Source of the DNA: Peromyscus leucopus
Lineage: Eukaryota > Chordata > Mammalia > Rodentia > Cricetidae
Assembly: GCF_004664715.2 (NCBI RefSeq)
Contig: NC_051071.1
Span: forward strand, 2,001,501 to 2,065,500
Direction: 5' to 3'
Length of the DNA stretch: 64,000 bases
The notes beneath the pieces are model-generated. The model was not told the origin of the DNA. It made no database searches and worked only from the letters and a program-made list of their open reading frames with translations. A program made the position numbers and the translations under genes. The first letter of the stretch is position 1; every line of letters starts with the position of its first letter. Below, piece after piece: positions 10,347 through 21,888 of this stretch.

Positions 10347-10368
10347 GGGGCGGGGTGGGGGGGAGGGG
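10347..10368 (+). other. Strong G-quadruplex motif
   Basis: Four runs of at least four G separated by single bases: GGGG C GGGG T GGGGGGG A GGGG. Single-nucleotide loops predict a very stable parallel quadruplex on the + (transcript) strand. Confidence 0.8.
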
Positions 10369-11332
10369 CACGAGGCCTGGGGCTTGCTCTAACCCTGCAC
10401 GACTGAAGTGACAGTGTCCCTTTGGGGAACTGTCTGTAGTGTAAAGCTCCCGAGGCTAGATGTTGGTGGGACAAGGTGTTCACACCCATGGGCTTCCCAC
10501 TGCTCTGCTCTCTGTTGCCTGTGTGACCTTGGGCCAGGGAGAGGTTTATGCCTCATTCCCCCCCCCCCCAAACAAGAAGCTCAAGAAGCTCAGCCCGATG
10601 ATGAACAGTGACAAAGAACCTTTGTCCATAGCAGGCCCTCTTGTGTCTTGTAGGGCCTGGGCCCCCAAATCTAGAGGGCCTGCAGCTGACTTTGTGGGGG
10701 AGGAGTGAGACCCACAGAGCACACAGTCTGAGTGAAAATACAGACTCAGTAGGAGACCAGCCCAAAGGGGCTCTGGGAAGACTGTAACAGGAAGTGCTGA
10801 TGGTCCCATCTGCAGGGCTTTCTGCTCCGCTCCGGGCTTTGTGCTCTGGGGGTGGGGGTGGGGCTCACAGTTGCTTATCTCTAACCTGCCGCCACGGTGG
10901 TCGCTCTGACATGTCTGGAGAGTGTTGGGCCACTCCTGGAGTTACTCCTGGAGTCCCATCTGCACCAGCTTCTCTCAGCTGCCTGCACTATTTTACCCTT
11001 GAAACTTAAGCTCTCTCCCAGTACCTCCCCGTGTGGGTGAGGCCAGAGCCTTGGCTCCTAATCTACCACTTTCTGCCTGGCCAGCTCGGGGACTGTGTGC
11101 TGAGTGAAATCCCAAGGGAACCAAGCCTCTTCTCCCTGGGAGCTCTGGTGTCCTGGGGTATCACCCAGTGTGTACTCTGCATGGAAAGGGACCCTGGGGA
11201 CAGTTTGCATAAGCTTGCAAAGGGTCAGACCTCCTTTGCACACTGCCTGAAAGTGTCTGGCAGGGATCAAGGCAGAAGCAGGCTGGGCTCACATCTAAAC
11301 TGAAATGAGTGGGACTGTGGGGTTGCAGGTGT

Positions 11333-11335
<3 letters not shown>

Positions 11336-11382
<47 letters not shown>
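11336..11382 (+). repeat. (TG)n microsatellite
   Basis: About 23 uninterrupted TG units. Confidence 0.97.
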
Positions 11383-11383
<1 letters not shown>

Positions 11384-13549
11384 TGTTTTCTGAGTTTCAG
11401 GAATGAATGAAGATCCGGGGATGTCCCCGGAGCATCCTCAGGGAAGGGAATGGACTTCTTTGGTCAGCTGCACTATCAACCTGCTGTTCCCGATGACGGG
11501 GCAGGCTCTCTTTGTTTGCCTTTCCCACCGGGCCACTGAGCACACCTCCATTTGGAGTTCAGCTCCATTACCAGCTTTCCTCCCAAGATCCTTCGCTGCT
11601 GGCAGGCATCATGCCCCATCCCCAGGAAGAGTCAGGTACATCTCCAGGATCCCTGCTGCTCTGTGCATCCTCTATCAATGCCCCAGACAAACTGTTGAAG
11701 CTGCCAGTGACTTTTTTGCCTCCCTGAAGTGTACCACAAGGAGGAAAGTGCTGTCTACTCACAGCGGGATCCCAGGGTCGGATGCAACTAGAGCACTCAG
11801 TGGGTTGACAGACTTGGTTTGGGGCTTTTTGGCCTCAAGTTGCCATGATATCAGCATTGGACTGGGCTCACACATAAACTGAAATGTGCGGGTCTGATTT
11901 CCTTGGACCCACCTGCCCTTGGTAAGGTCACTGTGTGCCCTGAGCAGCCACCTCCAGTGATAGCTGTCTGATCCCCAGACACCACAGTGATGCACCCCCA
12001 TGCTGTCCAAGAGCCTAAGAGTAACAGCTAGGGCATATGGGTAAAACTGTGTGTCCTCTCTCTGCTCTTTTAATGGGGCAGGAAATGTTGGGGGAAAAAT
12101 GTCCTTCCAACTCTATATTCTTGGAAGGCCCACATTGCATTGCCTTTCTCCCCAGTGCACCTTAGGACACCCTTTAGACAGCAAGCCTCTCTGTTGTTGG
12201 CAAGGATGCCTGGTAAGCCAGGGAGTCGGGTGATGGAGCATTAAGCAGCCTTTGATTGGATTTCTCCAGCGAGGTTTGGAGTCTGTCAGGCTCAGGATGG
12301 TGGCAGTTTTTTCACCATCTAAAAAAGCAGAAGGGCGGTGAGCTCCACTTTGGGTCTGGCCTCTTTACTACACTGGTTACCATGGGAGTTTCACTGATGC
12401 ACATTGTGCCTGGAAATATCCCAGTGGCTCAGCATGAGCCCCACTCCCGAGACCTCTGCATGTTTCAGTAAGTTTTGCTAAAAACGAACACAAGATGCTT
12501 CAAGACACAAATGAGCCTTGTTGCTGCAGGATATCAGAAATGAGGGTCCTCCCAGAAGACAGGAAGGGTGCAGAATCACCCATCTCACAATATAAGTTGT
12601 TAATTTGAGATTTCACAGGTCCCAGGCTGCTGGGTGGCAGCTGTCTTTCAAGTTTTCTGGTGAATGGTGAGGAGGGTTTTGCAGGTAAACTAGGAGGCCA
12701 AGTGGTGTCGTCACTTGGGCATCGAGGTAGGCTGAGAACTTGGGGTGCTGTCCAACCTGTTCACTTCAGAAGGTGCATAATGTACCTCTACTCCCTGGAG
12801 CTTCCTTGGCACCCATGCTGATGTTCTCAAGAGCAAGGCATAACGTTTGAAAATACCAGCCGCCACCACCTCACCTTGCTCTGAAGCCCTGGGCTGCCAT
12901 CAGATGTCATGAAGGAGATGCCTAAACCATAATGACCTCATCCTGCCTTCTGCTGAGGAGAACAACTTGAGTGCCTCAGATGCCCCAGCCTCGGAGGCCA
13001 GCAGCAGGCATTTAAAAATGCAGCTGGTGTCCTGTGACTGTTCGATGAAGGGTCCATTTGCTCCCATTTACTGGCACCAGATAGGGAAAAACATGATGGA
13101 TTTGAAAAGGAGCCATTTAAGAAGCTTAAAATTGTCTGTCTACGTTAAACAGAAATAGCTCTTTGAAATCCTTGTTCCTGAATTATATGTGGAGTGTATA
13201 CCGGCTTCATTTAATGCGAAAGGAGGCAATAAGTGGGGGCGGGGGGGGGTGCCGAGGAACAAAAGTGACCCAGGATGGAAATCCACGGGCAAGGGATAGT
13301 CAGCTCAGTTTCCTTGAGGGATGTGGGACATACTCCAGGAGATGGTTTTAAACCCGAGTACATACAGACAGCGTTGTGTGGACTCAGTGCGTTTAATAAA
13401 AACAGCACCTCAGTTAGGGAGGGAAACATGGTTGGTGGGGCAGGAGAGGAGTTGGAGTGGAGTGGATGGGGTGAATTTGATAACAAAAGAAACATTATCT
13501 ACCTATTTGAAATTATTAAACAATAATAAAGCAGAAAAAAAAGCCAAAA

Positions 13550-13664
13550 TGGCAGAGGCAAATCTAGTCACACCAGTGATGCCATTAAATAGGACTATGT
13601 TGAACAAGCCAATCAAAAGATGGATATTTAGCATCAGAATGGATCAAGCAGATGATCCAGCTCC
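13550..13664 (+). repeat. Old L1 fragment (ORF2 5' region)
   Basis: Degenerate similarity to the start of L1 ORF2 (ATGCCATTAAATAGGACTATG, AGCCAATCAAAAGATGG). The same element appears to continue at about 14040 after an LTR insertion. Confidence 0.6.
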
Positions 13665-13990
13665 TTTAGTCTGTCTGGTCTACTGTAACAAAATACCTGA
13701 GGCTGGCAGCTTGTAAATAAGAGAGGTTTCTTTCATACACACTGGGGCTGAACGATCAACTCAGGACACCCAGATATGCAGTGTCTGGTGAGGGTCTGCT
13801 TCCCCATAGCCAGCAGGTTCTCTGGTGAGTTCTCATGTCACAGGGAAGGCTGCTTGGCCCTTGGATCTAAACCCATCTGGGAGGGCAGAGCTTCACCCAT
13901 CATGTCCCTGCCCTGCCTCAGGCCACCATATTTGTTAGGTTTTAACAGGTGAATTCTGGGGACATAAACCCTTGGACCACAACAGTGCCC
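13665..13990 (-). mobile_element. MaLR-like LTR (inverted, decayed)
   Basis: TACTGTAACAAAATACCTGAG, then GGTGAGGGTCTGCTTCC and TCTCATGTCACAGGGAAGG match the reverse of mammalian-wide MaLR (MST/THE-type) LTRs. It splits the older L1 piece. Confidence 0.6.
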
Positions 13991-14039
13991 TTGTGAGACA
14001 CACTTTAGATCCAGAGGTGTAAACAGATGTGGAAAGATG

Positions 14040-14255
14040 GGAATAGAAACCCAAAAAAAGCTAAGAGTAGCTGTGTGGATAGCAAACAAAATAGACTTTA
14101 AAATAAAACAATTATTAGAGATGAAGAGCAACATTTTATAAGGATAAAACAGGGTCAGTGCTACAGGCCTAGGTAGCAGTTATAAACATGCTCGCACTTA
14201 ACGCTAAAATCCATGAGTAAAACCCGGAAGTGAAGGGAAGCGTTCAATAATGATA
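14040..14255 (+). repeat. Old L1 fragment (ORF2 endonuclease region)
   Basis: AGCAAACAAAATAGACTTTA and TTATAAGGATAAAACAGG match the L1 stretch coding for 'ISNKIDFK..HFILIKG'. It is in line with the fragment at 13550 and broken by stops. Confidence 0.6.
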
Positions 14256-14274
14256 GGCACATACTTAGTTTCCT

Positions 14275-14365
14275 TGCATGCTTTGTGGTGCCGGGGATGA
14301 GACCCAGGCCCTCAAACACACCAGGCATGCTCTACTGCTGAGGTACACCCTGAATCCAATAGCCC
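14275..14365 (-). repeat. ID/B4-like tRNA-derived SINE fragment (inverted)
   Basis: GGGATGAGACCCAGGCCCTC and GCATGCTCTACTGCTGAGGTACACC match the reverse of the ID/B4 tRNA-like head. Confidence 0.6.
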
Positions 14366-14384
14366 ACTCTTAAATGTTCTGATT

Positions 14385-14900
14385 TTTGAGCATTTTTTAT
14401 TCTTTGAAAATTTCATATATGACTACTGTATATTTTGGTCGTATTCATCAGCTCCTCCTGCCTGCCCCCCTCCCCACTTCATGCTCTCTTCCTTTTTCAT
14501 GTAGCCCATGGAGGCCAGTTAGTGCAGCCTGTTTACATGCACATGGGTGTGGGGCAACCTACCGGGGGCCACATCCCTGAAGAAAAATGACTCTCCCTTC
14601 CCCAGCAGCCATTGGCTACTGATAGCTCCTCAGCTGGGGCCTCAAGAGTCTCTTGCCATCCATACTGAATGCAGTATGAATGCTCTTGTGCAGGCAGTCA
14701 TAGCTGCTGTGAGCTGGAGTACATTAGTCCCGTCATGCCCAGAGGACACTGATATACCGGCCCCTACTCTCCAGCACCTTCCCCCCCCCATGTTCCCCGA
14801 GGCAGGGGTGGGATACTACAGATACCCCTTTAGGCCTGAGCACTCACAGTTACATATTCTCAGCCTATTCTCTGGCTGACTATGAGTCCTTCACTAACTG
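14385..14900 (-). repeat. L1 3' UTR fragment (Lx-like, inverted)
   Basis: AATTTCATATATGACTACTG, GGGGCAACCTAC, CCCAGCAGCCATTGGC, TCATGCCCAGAGGACACTG and TGTTCCCCGAGGC match the rodent Lx 3' UTR. A second diverged copy of the same segment lies at about 27225-27790. Orientation is inferred. Confidence 0.65.
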
Positions 14901-15938
14901 TGCTTGCTAAAGCAAGGCTCTCTGAGGAGGGCTGAGAGCAGCACTCTTGTTGATGGACTGGGCAGAGCTGACAGGGATGGGGAAACTCAAGCAGGCTGGA
15001 AAGCCACTCGCTCTAACAGGCCCTTGTAGATGTCAGCAGGGGGTGCAGAGTTCTTCCTCGGGCGACACCCAAGGCCCCACTTTTCCTTCTGTTTTACCAC
15101 CCCCGATCCCAATCCCTCTACCCACCGCTCCCTGGCTGGTTCGTTCTGGCCTGCTATGGCAAGTTTTCCCGCCTTTCCTCTGCCTCTTCATGACTGCTAC
15201 CCTCTACCTTCCAGCCCTGCCTGCTGCTCTTGTCTTCCTGCCCCCAATGCTAATACCCCCTCCTGCTATCCCCAGTGCTGACACCACCCCCTTCCCACCA
15301 CACTCCAGCCTCCCCTAGGCCTCAGGATCCTCAAGTCCACTTCACCTTCCCTTCGGTGGCCCCTCACCAGGCTCTACCCGACCCTGGTGGAGGTCTGACT
15401 CATCTTCCTGTCTCTCCATCACTGATGGGAGTGCTGGGTGGGCGGGGCTGCTGCCCCTGCTCCCTCTTACTGCACGGAAGGATTGGGAAGTGGCCTCCTG
15501 CATCGAGGTAATACAGTGTTTATTTGTAGTCTAGACGTATTGTCAGTGAAGCTTTAATAGGCGCATTGATCCTGGCCTGGGTAAGGGTGTGGGACACGGG
15601 CTGGAAGGAGCCTCTCTAAAGAGGTGAACAGTGAACAGACAGAGAAGAGTTTCTGGGATGAGGGTCCCAGCTGGCAGTGGCAACAGCAGCTCCAGGAAGC
15701 ATTTCATGACCTCACATCCTCTGGTTCCCTGCGACTGACCCAGCAGCCTGTCTTTTAAGTTCCCTGGGAGCTTCTGACAGCCCCTCCCACTGCAGACCGG
15801 ATGGCAGGGGTGTTTTTTCTGAAGTAGTTGACAGCTTGACAGGTTCCTCTGAGTGGGGGAATTGCTGTCCTCGTCTACCGAGTCAGCAGGCAGGTGGCCC
15901 GGGGACCTTAGCTGTATGCAGGCTGCAGGGTCCTTCCT

Positions 15939-15994
<56 letters not shown>

Positions 15995-16385
15995 TGTCTT
16001 CAAACTGGTGCTCATGGGACAGTGTCCCTGGCCCAGCAGCAGCCCTGTGACTGCTCCACCCTTCTTGCAAAAGGAAGAAGTCCTGGCTCTTGGGCTGTGC
16101 TCTCCCTTCATGGGATGGTGGGTGGCTGCACATCTGGGAACGGAGGGAAGGCTGAGGGGTGAAGACAAGCTGTGGGCCAGGGTCTAGGGAGGAGGTTCCA
16201 GGGGACCTGGGTTTGACTTGCCCACAGCTGCCCAGGGTTGTTTCTGTTTGTCAAAGGCAGGGTACCTGACTGGTTTCTACCCATGAAGCAGGAACATTGC
16301 TCAAGTTGTCCCTGAGCTGTGTGATATCTGTACCCCTCACCTCGTCCATTTCCTCATCCTCAGAATAAAGTGTCTAAACACGATA
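14901..16385. other. Unique intronic DNA
   Basis: C-rich at 15070-15310 with no repeat recognised. Contains the (AT)25 tract at 15941-15990. Confidence 0.5.
15941..15990. repeat. (AT)25 microsatellite
   Basis: Uninterrupted AT tract of 50 bp, self-complementary and able to extrude a cruciform. Confidence 0.97.
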
Positions 16386-16710
16386 TTTTAATCAATTAAT
16401 TTTTAAAATGTGTGTGTTGGTGTATGGTTATGTACATTTGTGTGCAGGGTGGAGCCCATGAAGGACGTGGGCTGTCTTTATCACCCTCCACCATGTTTCT
16501 TTGAGACTGGGTCTGTCACTGAACCTGGAGCTGGACCAGCAAGTCCCAGCGATCCTCCTGTCTCAGTCCCCATCACAGCTTTGGGGTTGCAGGTACATGT
16601 GGCCACACCTAGATTTTTATGTGGGTTTTGGAGATTTGAATTCAGGTCCCCCATGCCTGTGTAGCAAGGGCTGTTACCTGCTGATCCTTCTCTCCAACCC
16701 CCACCCAGTT
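16386..16710 (-). repeat. B4 SINE (inverted)
   Basis: GTGTGTTGGTGTATGG, TCACTGAACCTGGAGCTGGA, CAGCGATCCTCCTGTCTCAG, TTTATGTGGGTTTTGGAGAT and CTGATCCTTCTCTCCAACCC: an ID-B1 composite in reverse. It is followed by an A-rich run at 16711-16752. Confidence 0.85.
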
Positions 16711-16752
16711 AAAAAAAAAAAAAAACACACCAAAAAAAAAAAAAAAAAAAAA
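16711..16752 (+). repeat. A-rich tract
   Basis: Two poly-A runs separated by CACACC. Confidence 0.9.
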
Positions 16753-19343
16753 CCCAGCTAAACTATCCTGTTCTTATAAACAAAACAGGCGAGTGATGAC
16801 TTCCCATCACATTTGTCCTCTTTCAGCTCCTAGGACTTGTCGTTGCCAGCTCGGCTCTTTATCTCTGCCAACACTGGTTTTCTCTTAAAGACTATTTTAC
16901 TTCGCTGAATTTAACTTTTGGGAATGAAGTTTAGGAGACCACTGTTGTCAGAGCAGCCTGTGGCATGCTGACTGACAGCATGCTTGGCTGTCACCATGGA
17001 AATGTCCTGTGTAGTGACAATGCACACAATGTTCCTGTAGCTGGCAACATCCATAAGCTATGCAGGCCCAGGTCTCTTCCCTGGAGAGGATTAGATGGCT
17101 GTACCGAAGATCAGGATGGTGATGAGTGCTCGTATGGCAGCCTGGAATTGACTAACCCCAGAACGAGATAAAACCAGACTGAGCCAGTCATCACACCTCC
17201 CAGTCCCCAGCATCTTCAAGACTGAAGACTTCTTGCATCCAGGTTTGAAAAATGGACTCTGCACCCTGAGTGCGGGAGACCTGGCTGCATTTCAGACACT
17301 GGCCACTGTCCTCCATCCGGCCCCTGTGTCCATGTTGTCATGAGTGTGTCAGTGTTGTGGTTAGCTCTTCTGTCCCAACTCCAAGCATCATGACTGGGAG
17401 CCTCCAGGACCACTGTTGGCCGAGGGGCCAGGAGCTCTGTTGGAACCTACACTTGCCTTTCCTCTAAGGATCCTGTGCCTCTTGGAGCGTTTGAGGGTCC
17501 CTCTTCACTTCCCCCTTGGAGTAGCTCTGGATTTATGGGAGACATTTTGGAAGTGGGATAAGTGAACCAAGTCAGGGAGATGTATTCTCAAACTCATACC
17601 TGGGGGGGGTGTCACCTCACTGCTGAAGGGGCCCCCACAGCAGAGGTGAAACCCAGACTCCGGTTACTACCTGCATGACTTCTTCAAGGGCCAGGTGCCC
17701 CTGCTTGTATTGGTGGACATCAGTCATTATCAGCTTGGACCACTCCAACAAACCCCAGAGGCTGGGACTTCCAGTAGATTGCTTCTGACAATGTCACAGG
17801 CTATGTAGTCTGAGGTCAAGGTTCTGGGCAGTTCTGGTCTGGTGGGGTCCTCTTGGTGGGCTGCAGGTGGCATTGTCTTCATGTATCCCCCTGTGGCGGC
17901 AACAGGCGGAAGCAAACTCTCTTTTGTCCTGACATCACTTTCCTAACATGAGGGCTCCCCAAGGCCCCGCCTCCTCACGCCACGTCACCTGCTAGGGGTG
18001 TAGCACGTGAACCTTGGAAATCCCGGCTGCCCTCCATTGCAGGGCCACCTGCATTCTCTAACCTCAGCAGGCTCCGCCTTTGACTTGTGCACTGCTGTGT
18101 CCTTCCCCTGCCACACCCTTCCTGGTACCTCTGACGTGGCCCAGGCTCCTCTCCTCAGGTACTTTGCTCATCTCCTGCGCCTCTGTCTGTCTGTCCCAGG
18201 CTGGTCCCCCCATGTAGCCCTTCTCCTTCAGAGTCTTTCTTCCCCAGAGTAGTTAGTACAGGGCAGGGCTTTGCTGGATTGATGGATGGATGGATGGATG
18301 GAGGGATGGTTTCATTCATTCACTCACTCATTCATTCATTCATTCATTCATTCATTCATTCACTGTGAGACTCCAGTGGTCAGCACCAGGCCCAGGGTAG
18401 AGCAGACACAGGTATGTTGCTGGGTCAGTGAGTAGGTGAGTGAAACTTGGGGTCCCTGCTGCTCTGTCTGCCTAGGTGCCTCTCAGCTCCCTTCGGGCCC
18501 TGTTCCTCACCCTGTAAGTTCTCATTTACCACAGCCAAGGCCCACTTCAACGGTCCCTCCATCACATGGGTCCCCATGGCTAAGTACTACCTGGGCTAGT
18601 TATGGTATCTTCCCAACTCAACTGGGAGCTCCTTGAGTGTGTGTGTATGTGTATGTGTGTTGGAGTAAGGGTTGCATCAGGACGCCCACACTAGGGTTGG
18701 GACTGTGGGAGGGTCTGCAGAGGTCCTCAGGCCAGATGTTGTCCTTGATCACCTTCACTCTGTGCTGAGCTGCAAAGCTGACGTCACCTGGTGAGTAACC
18801 CCACAGTGGGCTGAGCACCCCATTCTCTGAGCTCCAAGTCACCTCCCCATCTCATCACCCTCAACCGTACTTCCTGGAGCTTCTTGAGAGAAACCATGAC
18901 ACCCGTGAACTCTCTGTCCCCCTCCCGCTGGGTCCCCAGCATATCTCTAGACGATCTGTGCACACAGCAGGTGCACTCTGCTGAGAGTACCCTATGCATG
19001 TCAAGCCACACTGAGCGTGGAAAGGATGTGGAAACCACAGAAAGATGTTATTCTTTGCTTGGATGTCACCAACCGTTCCTACCGGTCCTCAGTGGTGTGC
19101 TTACGCTTGGCCTTTTGACTCACTGCAGCAGAGTTGGGGCAGAAACAAAAGGAGGGCTAGGGCCTTTGGGGAGACCTCTTGAGGGTCCCGTGCACATTAA
19201 TAAGGCGTTCCTGTATGCTGCCCGGGAGTCTGCCCAGAGCCGGTGAGGGAGAGTTGCAACTGTGTTGTAGCCTTTGCATTCTGGTGGGGATATTTGCAAA
19301 TTCCTACAACCTATCTGAAGCTGAATTCTTCCCTACAAAGTAA
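16753..19343. other. Unique intronic DNA with short tandem repeats
   Basis: No SINE is seen. 18278-18300 is (GGAT)n and 18316-18362 (ATTC)n. A SRF/CRE-like word CACGTCACC lies near 17980. No coding evidence. Confidence 0.5.
18278..18362. repeat. Paired tetranucleotide repeats (GGAT)n and (ATTC)n
   Basis: GGATGGATGGATGGATGG is followed by TTCATTCACTCACTCATTC-type units, ending near CACTGTG. Confidence 0.92.
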
Positions 19344-19440
19344 GGGTTGGGGATTTAGCTCATTGGTAGAGCCCTTGAAGGCCCTGGGTTCAGTCCTCAG
19401 CTCGGGGTGGGGGGGTGGGGGGGGAGGACAAAATAAGGGA
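19344..19440 (+). repeat. ID SINE with internal deletion and G-rich tail
   Basis: GGGTTGGGGATTTAGCTCAT..GGTAGAGC then GGCCCTGGGTTCAGTCCTCAG. About 12 bases of the usual TTGCCTAGCAAGCGCAAG region are missing. The tail is G-rich (TCGGGGTGGGGGGGTGGGG) instead of the usual A-rich end. Confidence 0.9.
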
Positions 19441-19811
19441 AAGAAGAGGACTTTCTCCAAGAAATTTGAAGGACTAAAATAATGTGTCAGTTATCCGCAA
19501 TGCTTTATACCACCTCAGAAGGGGCAGCTGCCCTTCCTCAGACATGCGGACTGCTGGGGCTTTTGGAGCTGTTTGTCTTATAAATGCAGTTAGCTTGGCT
19601 ATTTCTCTGATGGACCTGACGGACAACCTTGTAGTTCTAGCCTTGGGTCTGAGCGTAGTAAATGGTCTCTAGAAGGCACACCCCAGAACAGATGAGAACA
19701 AGACAATAGAGCCCTGCCCTCCGGCTGCTGGCTGTACCAATTATGTCATATTGTCTAAGGAATTCACCCTTCCTGCTGGCGTACTAGCAGGAGGTAACTC
19801 CTTTTATCTCT

Positions 19812-20143
19812 ATTTTTTTAATTATGGATGTGCATGCATGTGTGTTCACATGTGTGCATGTGCATATGTGTGTGCATACCTGTGCCCCCTCCCCTCAGGT
19901 TGACATCAGTTGTCTTTCTTAATCATCCCTCACCTTCTATCATTACATATTGAAGCAGGGGCTCTCACTGAACCATCTGGGCAGCCACTTTGCTCTGGGG
20001 AACGCCCTGTCTCTGCCTCTCAGGTGCTGGAATTACAGGAGGGCCCTCGTGCCCAGCCCTTTTATGTGGGTTCTGGAGATCAGAATTCCAGGCTTCACGT
20101 TAATTGGTAAGTGCTGTACCTGCTGGGCCATCTCCCCAGCCTG
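19812..20143 (-). repeat. B4 SINE (inverted)
   Basis: GGGGCTCTCACTGAACCATC, CTGCCTCTCAGGTGCTGGAA, TTTTATGTGGGTTCTGGAG and GGGCCATCTCCCCAGCC. The 5'-side flank is GT-rich, as usual for B4 tails. Confidence 0.87.
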
Positions 20144-21124
20144 GAGGGCTCATCTTGGTGTGGGCAGAGCGTGCACAGGCTTCAGAGCAGTAATTGCTTA
20201 AAAGCTTTAGAACAGTCTGGCACTCAGAGCTGCAGAAGCGGAGGCTATTATGGCTTGTATATATTTCCTCATTTGTACTGGATTCTGTCTAAAGAGGGTA
20301 TAGATTCTGTCGCAACACTTAGTTATTCTTGCAGAATATATATCATCATTTCCCACCTCAAACTGTCTGCCCTGTTCAGCACCTGGCAAGATCATCCACG
20401 AGAAGGTCAAGGACAAAGAGGAGTTCACGTGTGCAGAGTGTTGGGAGGGGAGCTTGGCTGTGTTCTCCTGAATGCCCCATAAACAACTCTCACTCCAGTG
20501 ACAATCGGATCTGGTTTCTGAATGTGTTAACATATTCACAGGAGCAGTTTTTTTTTTTTCTTTTCAGAAATTGTGTTTGTGGTGGGAAATTGAAATGTAT
20601 GGTGATATTGGAAGCACAGTGTCAACCTGAATGTTTAGAAATTACTGTTTTATGGGATGCCTTGGTGGTGTTTGGTTTTGTCACTGTGCTTTGGTCTTGG
20701 AGGCCGTGGCTGGATGTGCAGGAAGGAGCCTGGCTGCTCATCTCTGTGTTCTTGGCATCTTCTGTGAGCATGCCAGCACCGAGCTACTCAAAGGGTAGGA
20801 AATAAAACAAGAGGCAGCTCTTTCTGCAGCTGGGAAGTGACTGGGCTTTCCTTCCTGACTTACTTAAAGCTGTAGGTCTGGAGTGAGTGCCTCTGCCTCT
20901 CTGGGCCTTGTTTCCTTAGCTGTCTCGTTAGGAATGCTTGCACACTGCCTGGTACAGTCTTGTCCTGGTTGCTGCTCCTGAGTCTGGAAGCACGATATCC
21001 TGAGATACTTGGGGCCATCTTGAACTGCTTCCTCACATGCTCTCTGGCGCAATGGACAGGTCTCCTTTTGCAGCAGAGGTGGTTGGGTGTGGGAATTGAG
21101 AGACCAGGTTTCCTGGGGTGTGTG

Positions 21125-21170
<46 letters not shown>

Positions 21171-21442
21171 CTGCTCCATCCAGTTTGCACCTGTTGGGCT
21201 GTCAGGAAGGTGGAAGAGGCGGGCCATGGTGGATGGGCCAGGTCTCCTTCTGGGTTCCAGACTTCCTGTTTGTGCATTTGTGGAGTGTTCCCTGGGGCCT
21301 GTGCTGTGGCTTCCTCCATCAGGCTCTCAACCACCATGCCCAGAGGAAGCAAGACTCCTGGATGTAACAGTCTTCGAAGGGGGAGTGCTAATGAGTCTGG
21401 GACCTGGGTGAAGAGAGCCTGCTTCTCTCTGCACACCACGTG
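20144..21442. other. Unique intronic DNA
   Basis: 20893-20960 resembles a MIR (GGGCCTTGTTTCCTTAGCTG). Contains the (TG)n at 21119-21169. The apparent 191-codon minus-strand frame here includes the Thr-His run from that tract. Confidence 0.5.
21119..21169 (+). repeat. (TG)n microsatellite
   Basis: About 25 TG units with one TTT interruption. Confidence 0.96.
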
Positions 21443-21795
21443 GGAGATTATGGAATAATCCAGATAAAAAGGGAGATTATGGAATCTACTTTTAAAAAGG
21501 AACTACTTGCTTTAAATAAGATAAGTAATGAAAATTTTTTGGTCTGAGTTTATCAGATGTTACTGGACTGGACGTTGTTAATATATATAATGGAGTTTTT
21601 ATCTGAATCTGTCAAATGTTAATGGACTAGACATCATTAATGTAATTTTTGGCTGTATATATTGTATATACTTATTGGATAGTTTTTCTTGTATTAGTTA
21701 TAAGCTTTTTAAATTTTAGACAAAAAGAGAGGAAATGTGGTGGTATTGTGTTCCCCAAAATATTGTGTACTCTAATATATTTTATGTGGGTCTGA
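21443..21795 (+). mobile_element. 3' remnant of an endogenous retrovirus: interior tail, polypurine tract and LTR start
   Basis: AT-rich interior sequence ends in the purine tract AAAAAGAGAGGAAA (21722-21735), directly followed by TGTGGTGGTATTGTGTTCCC (21736 on). That is the same LTR start as the solo LTR at 27795. A polypurine tract abutting a TG-starting LTR is the signature of a retroviral 3' end. The LTR is recognisable for only about 60 bp before the sequence diverges, so the copy is truncated. No coding potential remains. Similar to mys-type elements of cricetids (inference). Confidence 0.75.
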
Positions 21796-21888
21796 GGAAA
21801 GTGGCCAGAGACCCTGAGCCCAGGGAAGAGCAGGACGAGATTCCACTCATGACAAAGGGGGTTTGAGAAGCACCTTTTTGAGTTGTGG

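Larger units (their letters stand above)
9171..13540. other. Long unique intronic block
   Basis: Almost free of recognisable SINEs. Contains the G-quadruplex motif at 10347-10368, a (TG)n at 11336-11382, and an AT-richer stretch at 12840-13200 that looks compositionally distinct and could be a conserved non-coding element. Frames of up to 185 codons on either strand have no recognisable motifs. Confidence 0.55.

Noticed and set aside
16965..17171. Small plus-strand frame resembling a secreted peptide
   Set aside because: No signal sequence, conservation or splice context can be shown; chance frame.
20864..21439. 191-codon minus-strand frame
   Set aside because: Its middle is a Thr-His run from (TG)n. 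The remainder has no family features.
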